This document shows, in pieces, positions 42,790-51,205 of a DNA stretch of 64,000 bases. The translations under genes and the position numbers were made by a program. The notes under the pieces were generated by a model. It was not told the origin of the DNA, ran no database searches, and saw only the letters and a list, made by a program, of their open reading frames with translations. Position 1 is the first letter of the stretch, and the number at the start of each line of letters is the position of its first letter. This stretch comes from an uncultured Eubacteriales bacterium (GTDB taxonomy: Bacteria > Bacillota > Clostridia > Lachnospirales > Lachnospiraceae), in NCBI GenBank assembly GCA_900317515.1, contig ONHA01000005.1, positions 30,782-94,781 on the forward strand. The letters run 5' to 3'.

Positions 42790-43731
42790 ATGCTGATACG
42801 TGAACTTGAGCGAATACTCGGAAAAGACAATATACTGATAAATGAACCCCTCTCCCGCCACACATCCTTCCGGATCGGCGGGCCGGCACAGCGCTTTCTC
42901 ATGCCCGCGGGGGCGGAGGAAGTCAGGGAGGCGGTCCGGCTCCTTAAGGAGGCGGAGGAACCGTTCTTCGTCATGGGAAACGGCACGAACCTGCTGGTCT
43001 CGGATGAGGGCTATAACGGCACGGTGATCGCGCTGGGGAAAAACATGGCCGATATCCGGGCGAAGGGACATACGATCACGGCGGATGCCGGCGCACTTCT
43101 CTCGAAGATCGCGGCGGAGGCGCTTAAGGAATCTCTCACCGGATTTGAATTTGCGGCCGGCATACCCGGATCTCTGGGCGGAGCCTGCGTGATGAACGCC
43201 GGCGCCTACGGCGGGGAGATGAAGGATGTCCTTGTATCCTGCGAGATCCTCACGAAAGAGGGGGATATCCGGACGGTTTCCGGGCCGGAGCTCGGCCTTT
43301 CCTACCGCCATTCCGCGCTTATGGAGCGCGGCGATCTGGTGCTCTCCGCGTCTCTCTCGCTTGAAGAGGGCATTGCCGAGGAGATCCGGGCACGCATGGA
43401 GGATCTCAAAAAGAGGCGGCAGGACAAGCAGCCCCTCGAGCTTCCCAGCGCGGGCAGCACGTTCAAGAGGCCGGAAGGCTATTTTGCCGGCAAGCTGATC
43501 ATGGATGCGGGGCTGCGCGGTGCCCGGGAGGGCGGCGCCTGCGTATCCGAAAAGCACTGCGGCTTTGTCGTAAATGATAAAGGCGCAACGGCCGAAGACG
43601 TGGTCCGGCTCATGAACCGGGTCAGACGGACGGTCTACGAGCAGTTCGGCGTCGTGCTTGAGCCGGAGGTGAGGATGCTGGGAGAGTTTCATTTTACGGA
43701 AAATGAAAACCCCTGGGAGGACCCGGCATGA
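42790..43731 (+). CDS. murB: UDP-N-acetylenolpyruvoylglucosamine reductase
   Basis: FAD/NADPH enzyme making UDP-MurNAc. The 313 residues show the FAD-binding start HTSFRIGGPAQRF, VMGNGTNLLVSDEG, the FAAGIPGSLGGACVMNAGAYGGEM block, and the catalytic serine region LPSAGSTFKRPEGYFAGKLI with GGACVSEKHCGFVVN, marking type II MurB of Firmicutes. Its stop overlaps the rapZ ATG (ATGA). The last 20 codons contain an inverted pair of the GAAAATGAA motif. First enzyme of the murB-rapZ-whiA-crh cluster. Confidence 0.97.
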   Translation: MLIRELERILGKDNILINEPLSRHTSFRIGGPAQRFLMPAGAEEVREAVRLLKEAEEPFFVMGNGTNLLVSDEGYNGTVIALGKNMADIRAKGHTITADAGALLSKIAAEALKESLTGFEFAAGIPGSLGGACVMNAGAYGGEMKDVLVSCEILTKEGDIRTVSGPELGLSYRHSALMERGDLVLSASLSLEEGIAEEIRARMEDLKKRRQDKQPLELPSAGSTFKRPEGYFAGKLIMDAGLRGAREGGACVSEKHCGFVVNDKGATAEDVVRLMNRVRRTVYEQFGVVLEPEVRMLGEFHFTENENPWEDPA

Positions 43732-44630
43732 GATTTGTGATTGTTACGGGCATGTCCGGAGCGGGCAAGGTGACCGCGCTCCGCTTCCTCGAGGACGCCG
43801 GCTTCTACTGCGTGGACAACCTGCCCCTGCCGCTCATCGTCCCGATCGCCCAGCTCTCGGTGGACGGCCGCTCCTCGGAGCTCTCCAAGATCGCCGTCGG
43901 CATCGATGTCCGAAGCGGCGCGCTCAGCTTTGAGAATGCGGAGACTGTGATCGGAGAACTTGAAAAAATCGGGGTCAAGGCGGAGATCATCTACATGGAC
44001 GCCTCGGACGAGGTGCTGATCGCCCGCTATAAGGAGACCCGCCGGGCCCATCCGATCGCCGGACCGGAAGGGAAGGTCGAGGACGGGATCCGCCTCGAGC
44101 GCGAGAAGACGGCATTTTTAAGGAAGAGGGCGGATTACATTTTCGATACCTCTCAGCTCTTAACGCGGGAGCTCAAGGAGGAGATCAACCGGATCTTCCG
44201 GGAAGGCGGGACCTTCAAGAACATCTATGTCTCGATCCGGTCCTTCGGCTTTAAGTACGGGATCCCCTCCGATTCGGACCTGGTTTTCGACGTCCGCTTC
44301 CTGAAGAACCCCTATTACGACGTGAATCTTCGAAAGTTTACCGGACTCGATCCGGAGATACGGTCCTTCGTGGAGGCCTGCCCGGAGAGCGGCGTCTTCC
44401 TCGATAAGCTGGAGGACATGCTGGAGTTCCTGATCCCCAATTATGTCAAGGAGGGGAAGAACCAGCTGGTGGTCTCCATCGGCTGCACGGGAGGCCGGCA
44501 CCGGTCGGTCGCGCTCGCGGAGGCGATCTACGAGCGGCTCAAGGGCAGCACGGATTACGGACTCAAGGTGGAGCATCGTGACATGGACCGGGACCTGGTG
44601 CGGAAACGGACCGACTATGAGGTGAAATAA
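43728..44630 (+). CDS. rapZ: RNase adapter RapZ/YvcJ family nucleotide-binding protein
   Basis: P-loop protein, in E. coli the adapter guiding RNase E to GlmZ, in Bacillus YvcJ with GTPase/ATPase activity. The 300 residues have Walker A GMSGAGKVTAL (8-18), FYCVDNLPLPL, FLDASDEVLIARYKETRRAHP in the YMDASDEVL form, DTSQLLTRELKEEI, and the C-terminal domain with VSIGCTGGRHRSVALAE. The residue after the Walker Lys is Val15, where Ser/Thr is usual, although Thr16 follows. Overlaps murB by 4 bases and whiA by 1 base. Confidence 0.95.
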   Translation: MRFVIVTGMSGAGKVTALRFLEDAGFYCVDNLPLPLIVPIAQLSVDGRSSELSKIAVGIDVRSGALSFENAETVIGELEKIGVKAEIIYMDASDEVLIARYKETRRAHPIAGPEGKVEDGIRLEREKTAFLRKRADYIFDTSQLLTRELKEEINRIFREGGTFKNIYVSIRSFGFKYGIPSDSDLVFDVRFLKNPYYDVNLRKFTGLDPEIRSFVEACPESGVFLDKLEDMLEFLIPNYVKEGKNQLVVSIGCTGGRHRSVALAEAIYERLKGSTDYGLKVEHRDMDRDLVRKRTDYEVK

Positions 44631-45544
44631 TGTCGTTCTCGGGTGATGTGAAAAAGGAACTGATCGTCGTTATGCCGAAGCGCACCGCCTTATCCCGCGC
44701 CGAGCTCTGCGGCATCGCGGCGGTTCTGGCCGGGGATTCGGAGGACGGCCGCTGCCTGATTTACTCGGATAGTGAGGAATTGCAAAGAAAATTCTTTACT
44801 TTATTCCAAAAAACCTTTAATATAAGAAACTGTGAGACAGTAATGCTTACGGAAGGGCGCCGAAGCTGCTTTGCGGTGGAGGCCGACGGAGAGGCCGGAG
44901 GGCTGGTCGCACGGGCGGAGGCGGAATTTTCCGCGGAAGCCGGTGAGGAGGCGCTCAAAGCATTCCTTCGGGGGGCATTTCTCGGTACGGGGTCGCTCTC
45001 CAATCCGAAGCGCTACTATCATCTTGAGATCGTCTGCCGGACGGCGGAAGCCGCCGGGAAGGTGTTCGCGGTCATGAAAGCTCTGGGGCTTCCCGCGAGA
45101 CTTACGGAGCGGAAAGGCGCGTTCGTGGCCTACGTCAAGGAGGCGGAGAGCATTGCTCTTGCACTGGGACTCATGGGAGCCGCGAAGGCCCTCATGGAGT
45201 TCGAAAATGTAAGGATCGTGCGGGAAATGCGGGGCACCATCAACCGGAAGGTGAACTGCGAAGCCGCCAACATCCGAAAGACGATTGAAATGTCCCTGCG
45301 CCAGCGCGAGGACTGCGAATACCTGAAGGATATGGGAGCGCTCGGAACGCTGAAGAAGCAGCTCCGGGAGATGGCGGAAGTCAGGCTCGCAAATCCGGAT
45401 GAAACCACGCTGGAGGAACTCGGCAGACTTCTTGACCCGCCGATCGGCAAATCGGGCGTCAATCACCGCCTTATGAAGCTGCATGAAGCGGCGGAGGCGC
45501 TCAGGGAAAAAGAGAAGAGTATAATTCAGGCGGAAGGCCTGTGA
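44630..45544 (+). CDS. whiA: DNA-binding protein WhiA
   Basis: Sporulation/cell division regulator with a degenerate LAGLIDADG homing-endonuclease fold and C-terminal helix-turn-helix. The 304 residues begin SFSGDVKKEL; the LAGLIDADG-like parts are ELCGIAAVLAG and FLRGAFLGTGSLSNP; then NRKVNCEAANIRKTI and the HTH part ANPDETTLEELGRLLDPPIGKSGVNHRLMKL. Full length. Start overlaps the rapZ stop (TAATG). yvcK, usual between rapZ and whiA, is absent. A stretch near 44760-44840 is more AT-rich than the rest. Confidence 0.96.
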   Translation: MSFSGDVKKELIVVMPKRTALSRAELCGIAAVLAGDSEDGRCLIYSDSEELQRKFFTLFQKTFNIRNCETVMLTEGRRSCFAVEADGEAGGLVARAEAEFSAEAGEEALKAFLRGAFLGTGSLSNPKRYYHLEIVCRTAEAAGKVFAVMKALGLPARLTERKGAFVAYVKEAESIALALGLMGAAKALMEFENVRIVREMRGTINRKVNCEAANIRKTIEMSLRQREDCEYLKDMGALGTLKKQLREMAEVRLANPDETTLEELGRLLDPPIGKSGVNHRLMKLHEAAEALREKEKSIIQAEGL

Positions 45545-45556
45545 GGAGGATATTAT

Positions 45557-45814
45557 ATGAAAAAAAAGGACATTACGATTCAGGTAGACGGCAGTACCGA
45601 GACCCGGCCGGTCGCTCTTCTTGTACAGGTGGCAAGCCAGTTCAGAAGTGACATCTACATTGAATCGGGCAACAAGCGCGTCAATGCCAAGAGCATCATG
45701 GGCATGATGACGATGGGGCTCGAATCCGGCGAAGAAGTGACAGTTTCCGTGAACGGTGAGGACGAAGATGAGGCGCTGGAGCAGATCGAAGCATATCTGA
45801 CCAGAGTGAACTGA
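45557..45814 (+). CDS. Crh-like HPr-family regulatory protein
   Basis: An 85-aa HPr fold. The PTS phosphocarrier histidine at position 15 is Glu15 (in STETRPVALL), while the regulatory serine is kept at exactly position 46 in NAKSIMGMMTMG. In Bacillus Crh, position 15 is Gln and Ser46 is phosphorylated by HPr kinase to act with CcpA; Crh is also encoded right after whiA (yvcL). By sequence and place this is a Crh-type catabolite regulator that cannot carry phosphate for sugar transport. GAGGATAT precedes the ATG, and a terminator ends the operon. Confidence 0.85.
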   Translation: MKKKDITIQVDGSTETRPVALLVQVASQFRSDIYIESGNKRVNAKSIMGMMTMGLESGEEVTVSVNGEDEDEALEQIEAYLTRVN

Positions 45815-45819
45815 ACCGC

Positions 45820-45852
45820 AAAAAAAGGACTGCCGCCGGGCAGTCCTTTTTT
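45820..45852. terminator. bidirectional terminator
   Basis: AAAAAAGGACTGCC (from 45821) pairs with GGCAGTCCTTTTTT (45839-45852); shared by the crh-like and GNAT genes. Confidence 0.93.
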
Positions 45853-45860
45853 GTGTCTTA

Positions 45861-46625
45861 TCAGTCGTACTTTACGCGGAACCAGTCCACGTGGGAATCG
45901 GTGAAGCCGAGCTTGCGGTAGAGGTTCCTTGCGGGCATGTTGCCGGCGACGACCTGGAGATAAGCCCGGGTAGCTCCCGCTTTGCGGCCTTCCGCAAGGA
46001 TGCGCTTTACGATCGCGGCGGCAATGCCTCTCTGCCGGAGATCCTCGCGGACATGGATCGCATAGACGCCGATGTAGTCCCGGTCGAGGATGCCGAGGCC
46101 GGTCGCACCGCAGGAGCCGTCCGGCAGGCGGAGGGAGACCGCGACCTCATCCATGGGGATGGCGGCGTACATGTCCGGGACGATGGACAGGTGGACCGGA
46201 TCGGTTGTGTTTTTAAGCGTAAAGAGCCCCTCGATCCACTTCGCGTTCACCCGGCTTTCGACGGTGAGGCGGGGGAGGGTTTCATTTTCAGAAGGAACGG
46301 GACGGCTGATGTCCGCCGTCATGTTGTAGACCCGGTGCTCGATCCTGTAGCCGCGCGATTCGAGGAGCCCGTCCAGAGCCGGATCCGTGACGGGCGTGAT
46401 CTTGAAAATGCAGGGCGTCTTCCAGCGGCGGTAAATGCGCTCGCAGTAGGGGATCTTCTCCTCAAGCGGCAGGATGGAAGCGCCGATCTGCTCCACGCAG
46501 TTGGTTCTGTGGGTGTAGAACGCGGAGTAGCGCATGATCCACCCGTCGTAGAAGAGCATCTGAAAGGACGGCCAGGCGTTCAGTGATAAATCTTCAATGG
46601 TTTTAATATCTGTGTACATGTGCAT
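45861..46625 (-). CDS. GNAT family N-acetyltransferase
   Basis: A 254-aa acyl-CoA transferase. The N-terminal half (1-130, with SLNAWPSFQMLFYDGWIMRYS) is typical of a family in which a divergent GNAT-like domain precedes the active one. The C-terminal half has the acetyl-CoA loop VREDLRQRGIAAAIVKRIL (Q/R-x-x-G-x-A) and LQVVAGNMPARNLYRKLGF. Substrate unknown. The start is uncertain: ATG at 46625 (MHMYTD) or 46619, with longer readings possible to 46655; no ribosome site is clear. Convergent with the crh operon. Confidence 0.82.
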   Translation of the reverse strand: MHMYTDIKTIEDLSLNAWPSFQMLFYDGWIMRYSAFYTHRTNCVEQIGASILPLEEKIPYCERIYRRWKTPCIFKITPVTDPALDGLLESRGYRIEHRVYNMTADISRPVPSENETLPRLTVESRVNAKWIEGLFTLKNTTDPVHLSIVPDMYAAIPMDEVAVSLRLPDGSCGATGLGILDRDYIGVYAIHVREDLRQRGIAAAIVKRILAEGRKAGATRAYLQVVAGNMPARNLYRKLGFTDSHVDWFRVKYD

Positions 46626-46730
46626 AATTATATAGGAAACAAATTTGAAAGGCAAGAGGCGAAAAGTATGTACACAGACCCAAAAAAATGGTAAGATAAA
46701 AAGGAGTTTAAATAAAAAGGGGAGAAGGCT

Positions 46731-47666
46731 ATGTCGAAATTTTTAAAGGCAATCGTCAACATATTTCTTATAGCGGCAATTCTTACGGCGGTGGCAATCC
46801 TTGTTCCGCCGGTTCTCGGCATCACGACGACGATCATCGACTCGAGAGAGATGGAAACAAACCTGCCTCTCGGCTCGATCACCTATTCCGAGGATGTCGA
46901 GGTAAAGAGCATCAAGGCAGGCGATGAGGTCCTGAAGGAGGACGCGAACTCGACCTTCGCGTATGTCGTCGTCGAGGGCAATGCCGAGACGGGCAAGTTC
47001 ACCGTGCTCGACGCATCCGACAAGGAAGGCCCGACGACGGAAGTCACGATCAGGAACTACGTCTCCCGCGTGTTCATCACCGTACCTTTCATCGGCTACA
47101 TCATCGTTGCCATGCAGAGTACCGAGGGGATGATCATCGTCGGCCTCATCGTTCTCTTCGTAATCATTCTCTTCATACTCTCGGAGCTCTGGAAGAAGCA
47201 CGACTCCGAGGAAGACGAGGATGAGGACGGCGACGACGAAAACGACTTCGTCTACGAGGATACGGCCGAAAAGGTAAAGAAGGCGCTTGACTCCACGGCG
47301 GAGGATGTGGCGCTCTACGGACACCTGGACGACGAGGAGACGAGACGCGACATCGAGCGCCTCGCGGAGGAGCCGACGAAGCGGTTCGAGGAGCCCGCTG
47401 AGGAGCTGCCGGTTCCGGGCGGAAAGACGGCCGAGTTTGAAGGCCGGACACATGCCGAGGATGCTGCGGCGCCGGAAGAAGCTGCGCAGGATGTGCCGGA
47501 AGAGGAGCCGGAAGAGCTCCCGGCGGACGGCGACCGGATCATGCCGGTGGAGCGGCTTACGCTGGAGGAGATCGTCGAGCAGGTGAAGAGAAGCGGCGCG
47601 GAGCCGACGGTCCGCAGAGACCCGGTCACAGGCATCGACGTCGTGGATCTGTCGGAAGTTCTCTGA
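46731..47666 (+). CDS. signal peptidase I-like (SipW-type) membrane protein lacking the catalytic serine
   Basis: A 311-aa protein with an N-terminal TM (about 8-30) followed by SREMETNLPLGSI, aligning with the SGSMEPTLPVG catalytic box of SipW-type signal peptidases, but Glu40 stands where the nucleophile Ser should be. The fold continues with VKSIKAGDEVL (KVGDII-like), TTEVTIRNYVSRVFITVPFIGYIIVAMQSTEG and a second TM (about 135-155), as in the SipW family. The cytoplasmic tail (160-311) is very acidic (EEDEDEDGDDEN) and Glu/Pro-rich, ending with PVTGIDVVDLSEVL. Probably a non-catalytic relative; role unknown. Ribosome site GGGGAGAAGG. Confidence 0.72.
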   Translation: MSKFLKAIVNIFLIAAILTAVAILVPPVLGITTTIIDSREMETNLPLGSITYSEDVEVKSIKAGDEVLKEDANSTFAYVVVEGNAETGKFTVLDASDKEGPTTEVTIRNYVSRVFITVPFIGYIIVAMQSTEGMIIVGLIVLFVIILFILSELWKKHDSEEDEDEDGDDENDFVYEDTAEKVKKALDSTAEDVALYGHLDDEETRRDIERLAEEPTKRFEEPAEELPVPGGKTAEFEGRTHAEDAAAPEEAAQDVPEEEPEELPADGDRIMPVERLTLEEIVEQVKRSGAEPTVRRDPVTGIDVVDLSEVL

Positions 47667-47705
47667 TGCATCTTGCACGCGAAAAAAAACATACGGATTA
47701 TGAAA

Positions 47706-47734
47706 AAAAGTCCTTGCATTTGCAGGGACTTTTC
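47706..47734 (+). terminator. terminator overlapping the S10 promoter
   Basis: AAAGTCCTTGCA (47707-47718) pairs with TGCAGGGACTTT (47721-47732, one G-U), then TTCTG. The hairpin holds the -35 of the next promoter in its stem. Confidence 0.75.
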
Positions 47735-47742
47735 TGTATAAT
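47714..47742 (+). promoter_or_regulatory. S10 (ribosomal protein operon) promoter
   Basis: TTGCAT (47714-47719), 17-base spacer, TATAAT (47737-47742); identical boxes and spacing to the hpf promoter. Confidence 0.88.
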
Positions 47743-47748
47743 ATCAAA

Positions 47749-47974
47749 CGCTGTGACATGATAGCTGTGAAGCGTGAAGTTGCTGCACATTCGATGCAGG
47801 TTCTCCGTGGAGCGAATGTCATGTAAAGATACTGGCGACAAGTCACTGTGCAGAAATGTCCGCCATAGAGGCGGAAACAAACGTGTGGATTCGAGAAAAA
47901 AAGAAACACACGGGAATGTGTACAGTCACTGCTTGTCGTACTCGTCCAAAGTGCGAAAAGGAGGGACTTTTTTT
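47749..47974 (+). ncRNA. structured 5' leader of the S10 operon
   Basis: The roughly 225-base leader folds into two nested domains by eye. Domain 1 is closed by TGACAT (47754-47759) with ATGTCA (47816-47821) and contains a CTGCA/TGCAG hairpin. Domain 2 is closed by CGACAAG (47836-47842) with CTTGTCG (47932-47938) and contains TCCGCC/GGCGGA (47859-47875) and GTGTG/CACAC (47883-47911). A ribosome site GGAGG (47960) follows. An autoregulatory site for an operon protein such as L4 is plausible; not proven. Confidence 0.55.
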
Positions 47975-48292
47975 ATGGCAACTCAGGTTATGAGAATCAC
48001 TCTCAAGGCGTACGATCATACCTTAGTGGATGCATCGGCCGCAAAGATCATCGACACGGTGAAGAAGAGCGGTGCTACCGTGAGCGGACCCGTCCCGCTT
48101 CCTACTAAAAAGGAAGTGGTCACGATCCTTCGTGCGGTACACAAGTACAAGGACTCCCGTGAGCAGTTCGAGCAGAGAACTCACAAGAGACTGATCGACA
48201 TCATCGCTCCGACTCAGAAGGTCGTTGATTCCTTGAGCCACCTCGAAATGCCTGCAGGCGTCTACATCGACATCAAGATGAAGACGAGGTAA
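47975..48292 (+). CDS. rpsJ: 30S ribosomal protein S10
   Basis: 105-aa 30S head protein (also transcription antitermination factor NusE). It starts at ATG 47975 ([19 protein letters not shown]) behind GGAGG; an earlier in-frame codon lies inside the leader and has no ribosome site. It contains the [33 protein letters not shown] block with the antitermination loop and ends IDIKMKTR. First gene of the S10 operon. Confidence 0.98.
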   Translation: MATQVMRITLKAYDHTLVDASAAKIIDTVKKSGATVSGPVPLPTKKEVVTILRAVHKYKDSREQFEQRTHKRLIDIIAPTQKVVDSLSHLEMPAGVYIDIKMKTR

Positions 48293-48345
48293 CAACACAT
48301 TAGTATGATTGCGTGCAAGTGCAATCCGCTGTAAGGAGGAAGAAA

Positions 48346-48978
48346 ATGAAAAAAGCAATACTTGCGACAAAAGTCGGCATGACTCAGGTCTTTGCTGACG
48401 ACGGTGCTGTCACACCGGTGACGGTCCTTCAGGCCGGCCCGTGCGTGGTCACACAGATCAAGACGGTTGAGAAGGACGGCTATGAAGCAGTTCAGGTCGG
48501 CTTCGGCGATATCCGTGAGAAGCTTGTCACCAAGGGTGTCAAGGGCGTCTACGAGAAGGCCGGCGTTTCCGTCAGAAGATTCATGAAAGAGTTCCGCTTC
48601 GAGAATGCCGCTGACTACAAGGTCGGCGATGAGATCAAGGCTGACATCTTCGCAGCCGGCGATCATATCGATGCCACGGCTGTTTCGAAGGGCAAAGGCT
48701 TCCAGAGCGCGATCAAGCGTTTCGGCCAGCACAGAGGCCCGATGAAGCACGGTTCCAAGTTCCATCGCCATGCAGGCTCCAACGGCTCATCCTCCGATCC
48801 GAGCCGCGTATTCAAGGGCAAAGGCATGCCGGGACAGATGGGCAGCAAGCGCATCACGATCCAGAACCTCGAGATCGTCCGCGTCGATGCGGATAAGAAT
48901 CTCATCCTTGTGAAGGGCGCGGTTCCGGGACCGAAGAAGTGCCTCGTCACGATCAGAGAAACAGTTAAGTGCAAGTAA
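48346..48978 (+). CDS. rplC: 50S ribosomal protein L3
   Basis: 210-aa 50S protein near the peptidyl transferase centre. It starts at ATG 48346 ([16 protein letters not shown]) behind AAGGAGGAAG. It contains the long central loop ISKGKGFQ...[18 protein letters not shown] in the [19 protein letters not shown] form and ends [11 protein letters not shown]. The start codon lies inside a GAAAATGAA motif. Confidence 0.98.
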   Translation: MKKAILATKVGMTQVFADDGAVTPVTVLQAGPCVVTQIKTVEKDGYEAVQVGFGDIREKLVTKGVKGVYEKAGVSVRRFMKEFRFENAADYKVGDEIKADIFAAGDHIDATAVSKGKGFQSAIKRFGQHRGPMKHGSKFHRHAGSNGSSSDPSRVFKGKGMPGQMGSKRITIQNLEIVRVDADKNLILVKGAVPGPKKCLVTIRETVKCK

Positions 48979-49008
48979 CACTTCAGTCAGATAGGAGGAC
49001 GATGTAAG

Positions 49009-49629
49009 ATGGCTAACGTATCTATTTATAATATGGATGGCCAGGAAGTCGGGACAATGGAAGTGGCAGACAGCGTATTTGCCGCTCCGGTCAAGGAAAA
49101 CCTGGTACATCTTGCGGTTGTGCAGCATCTGGCGGCGCTCCGTCAGGGCACACAGAAGGCCAAGACTCGCTCTGAAGTTTCCGGCGGCGGAAGAAAGCCC
49201 TGGAGACAGAAGGGAACAGGACATGCGAGACAGGGTTCGACGAGATCTCCGCAGTGGACACACGGCGGCGTGGTGTTCGCACCGGTCCCGAGAAGCTACA
49301 AGATCAGCATGAACAGCAAGGAGAGAAAGGCGGCTCTCAAGTCCGTTCTCACCACCAAGCTTGCTGACGGCAACATGATCGTTGTGGACAAGCTCGCATT
49401 TGAAGCACCGAAGACCAAGGAATTCGCAAAGGTCATGAAGAACCTCGGCGCTGACAAGGCTTACGTTGTAACGGCAGGAAGCGACAAGAACCTTTTCCTT
49501 TCCGCCCGCAACATGCAGGAAGTCAAGATCACGAACGCCGGCGCGCTCTGCACCTATGATATCCTTAAGTACAACAAGCTGGTCCTGACCCAGGATGCAG
49601 TGAAGGCGATCGAGGAGGTATTTGCATAA
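49009..49629 (+). CDS. rplD: 50S ribosomal protein L4
   Basis: 206-aa protein with the exit-tunnel extension [19 protein letters not shown]. It is a likely autoregulator of the operon through the leader, as in other bacteria (there by a different RNA). Its stop overlaps the rplW ATG by one base (TAATG). Confidence 0.97.
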   Translation: MANVSIYNMDGQEVGTMEVADSVFAAPVKENLVHLAVVQHLAALRQGTQKAKTRSEVSGGGRKPWRQKGTGHARQGSTRSPQWTHGGVVFAPVPRSYKISMNSKERKAALKSVLTTKLADGNMIVVDKLAFEAPKTKEFAKVMKNLGADKAYVVTAGSDKNLFLSARNMQEVKITNAGALCTYDILKYNKLVLTQDAVKAIEEVFA

Positions 49630-49928
49630 TGGCAGATCTGAAATATTATGACGTTATCTTAAAGCCGGTCGTCACTGAGAAATCCATGAACGAGATGGCT
49701 GACAAGAAGTACACGTTCTACGTTCATACGGATGCTACCAAGACTCAGGTCAAGGAAGCCGTCGAGAAGATGTTCGAGGGCACCAAGGTCAAGAAGGTCA
49801 ACACCATGAACCTTGAGGGTAAGACCAGACGCCGCGGCATGACCTTCGGCAAGACGGCTGCGAAGAAGAAAGCAATCGTTTACCTGACCGAGGACAGCAA
49901 GGAAATCGAGCTTTTCGGAACTCTTTGA
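49629..49928 (+). CDS. rplW: 50S ribosomal protein L23
   Basis: 99-aa protein at the tunnel exit, the docking site of trigger factor and SRP. It shows [24 protein letters not shown] and [20 protein letters not shown]. Coupled to rplD by a one-base overlap. A 110-base spacer with a tandem repeat follows before rplB, unusually long for this operon. Confidence 0.97.
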   Translation: MADLKYYDVILKPVVTEKSMNEMADKKYTFYVHTDATKTQVKEAVEKMFEGTKVKKVNTMNLEGKTRRRGMTFGKTAAKKKAIVYLTEDSKEIELFGTL

Positions 49929-49976
49929 TGAGTGCATGAAAGGCCGCGGCAGAAGTTCATTTTCGAAACATGCCGC

Positions 49977-50017
49977 TTAACTATACGCGCTGTGAATTAA
50001 CTATACGGCGCGTGATA
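49977..50017 (+). repeat. tandem 20/21-bp imperfect repeat in the rplW-rplB spacer
   Basis: TTAACTATACGCGC-TGTGAA (49977-49996) is followed at once by TTAACTATACGGCGCGTGATA (49997-50017): 11 identical bases, then a one-base shift. CTATAC in each copy also resembles a -10 box. The spacer also holds one GAAAATGAA motif (49956-49964, minus strand). Confidence 0.65.
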
Positions 50018-50038
50018 TAAAAGAAGGAGATTACTAAA

Positions 50039-50887
50039 ATGGCTATTAAAACCTATAAGCCGTATACCCCGTCAAGACGTCACATGACGGGCTCCGCTTT
50101 CTCCGAGATCACTGCGAAGAAACCGGAAAAGTCCCTCACCGAGTCTCTTAAGAAGACCGCGGGCCGCAACAACCAGGGCAAGATCACAAGCCGCTTCCGT
50201 GGGGGCGGAGAGAGACGCAGATACAGAATCATCGATTTCAAGCGCAACGCGAAGGACGGTATCCCGGCAGTCGTCAAGACGATCGAGTACGATCCGAACC
50301 GCACCGCGAACATCGCTCTGATCTGCTACGCAGACGGCGAGAAGGCTTACATCCTCGCTCCGGAAGGCCTCAAGGTCGGCATGAAGCTCATGAGCGGCCC
50401 GGAAGCCGAAATTCATGTCGGCAACTGCCTCCCGCTTTCCGTTATCCCGGTCGGTACTATGGTTCACAACGTTGAGCTCTTCCCGGGCAAGGGCGGCCAG
50501 ATGGTCCGCGCAGCCGGCAACGCAGCTCAGCTCATGGCTAAGGAAGGCAAGTATGCAACCCTTCGTCTTCCGTCCGGCGAGATGAGAATGGTTCCGATCG
50601 AGTGCCGCGCAACCATCGGTGTCGTAGGCAACGGCGAGCACAACCTGATCAACATCGGTAAGGCAGGCCGCAAGAGACACATGGGCATCCGTCCGCACAA
50701 CAGAGGTTCCGTCATGAACCCGAATGACCATCCGCACGGCGGTGGTGAGGGCAGAGCTCCGGTCGGTCGTCCGGGTCCGTCCACACCGTGGGGCAAGCCG
50801 GCTCTTGGTTACAAGACCAGGAAGCATAAGAAACAGTCGAACAAGCTGATCGTAAGAAGAAGAAACGGCAAAGGTTCTTCTAAGTAA
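50039..50887 (+). CDS. rplB: 50S ribosomal protein L2
   Basis: 282-aa protein needed for peptidyl transferase and subunit joining. It starts [17 protein letters not shown]; the conserved C-terminal core holds [31 protein letters not shown], including the essential His. AAGGAG precedes the ATG. Slightly longer than E. coli L2 (273). Confidence 0.98.
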   Translation: MAIKTYKPYTPSRRHMTGSAFSEITAKKPEKSLTESLKKTAGRNNQGKITSRFRGGGERRRYRIIDFKRNAKDGIPAVVKTIEYDPNRTANIALICYADGEKAYILAPEGLKVGMKLMSGPEAEIHVGNCLPLSVIPVGTMVHNVELFPGKGGQMVRAAGNAAQLMAKEGKYATLRLPSGEMRMVPIECRATIGVVGNGEHNLINIGKAGRKRHMGIRPHNRGSVMNPNDHPHGGGEGRAPVGRPGPSTPWGKPALGYKTRKHKKQSNKLIVRRRNGKGSSK

Positions 50888-50900
50888 GGAGGTATAGGAT

Positions 50901-51176
50901 ATGGCACGTTCATTAAAGAAAGGCCCGTTCGCTGATGCGCATCTTCTTAAGAAGGTCGATGCACTGAACGCATCCGGTGACAAGGCTGTTATCAAGACAT
51001 GGTCACGCCGTTCCACGATCTTCCCGAGCTTTGTGGGACATACATTTGCCGTACATGACGGCAGAAAGCATGTTCCGGTCTATGTGACGGAAGATATGGT
51101 CGGCCACAAGCTCGGCGAATTTGTCGCAACCCGCACATATCGCGGCCACGGCAATACCGAGAAGAAGTCCAGGTAA
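50901..51176 (+). CDS. rpsS: 30S ribosomal protein S19
   Basis: 91-aa head protein, partner of S13. Begins [19 protein letters not shown] and has [28 protein letters not shown]. Preceded by TAAGGAGG overlapping the rplB stop. Confidence 0.98.
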   Translation: MARSLKKGPFADAHLLKKVDALNASGDKAVIKTWSRRSTIFPSFVGHTFAVHDGRKHVPVYVTEDMVGHKLGEFVATRTYRGHGNTEKKSR

Positions 51177-51205
51177 GCGCCGGGCAGATCGAAAGGAGAA
51201 TATTC

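Noticed and set aside
46731-47666. Active signal peptidase I
   Set aside because: The catalytic serine position is Glu40 and no clear general-base Lys or His follows at the family position.
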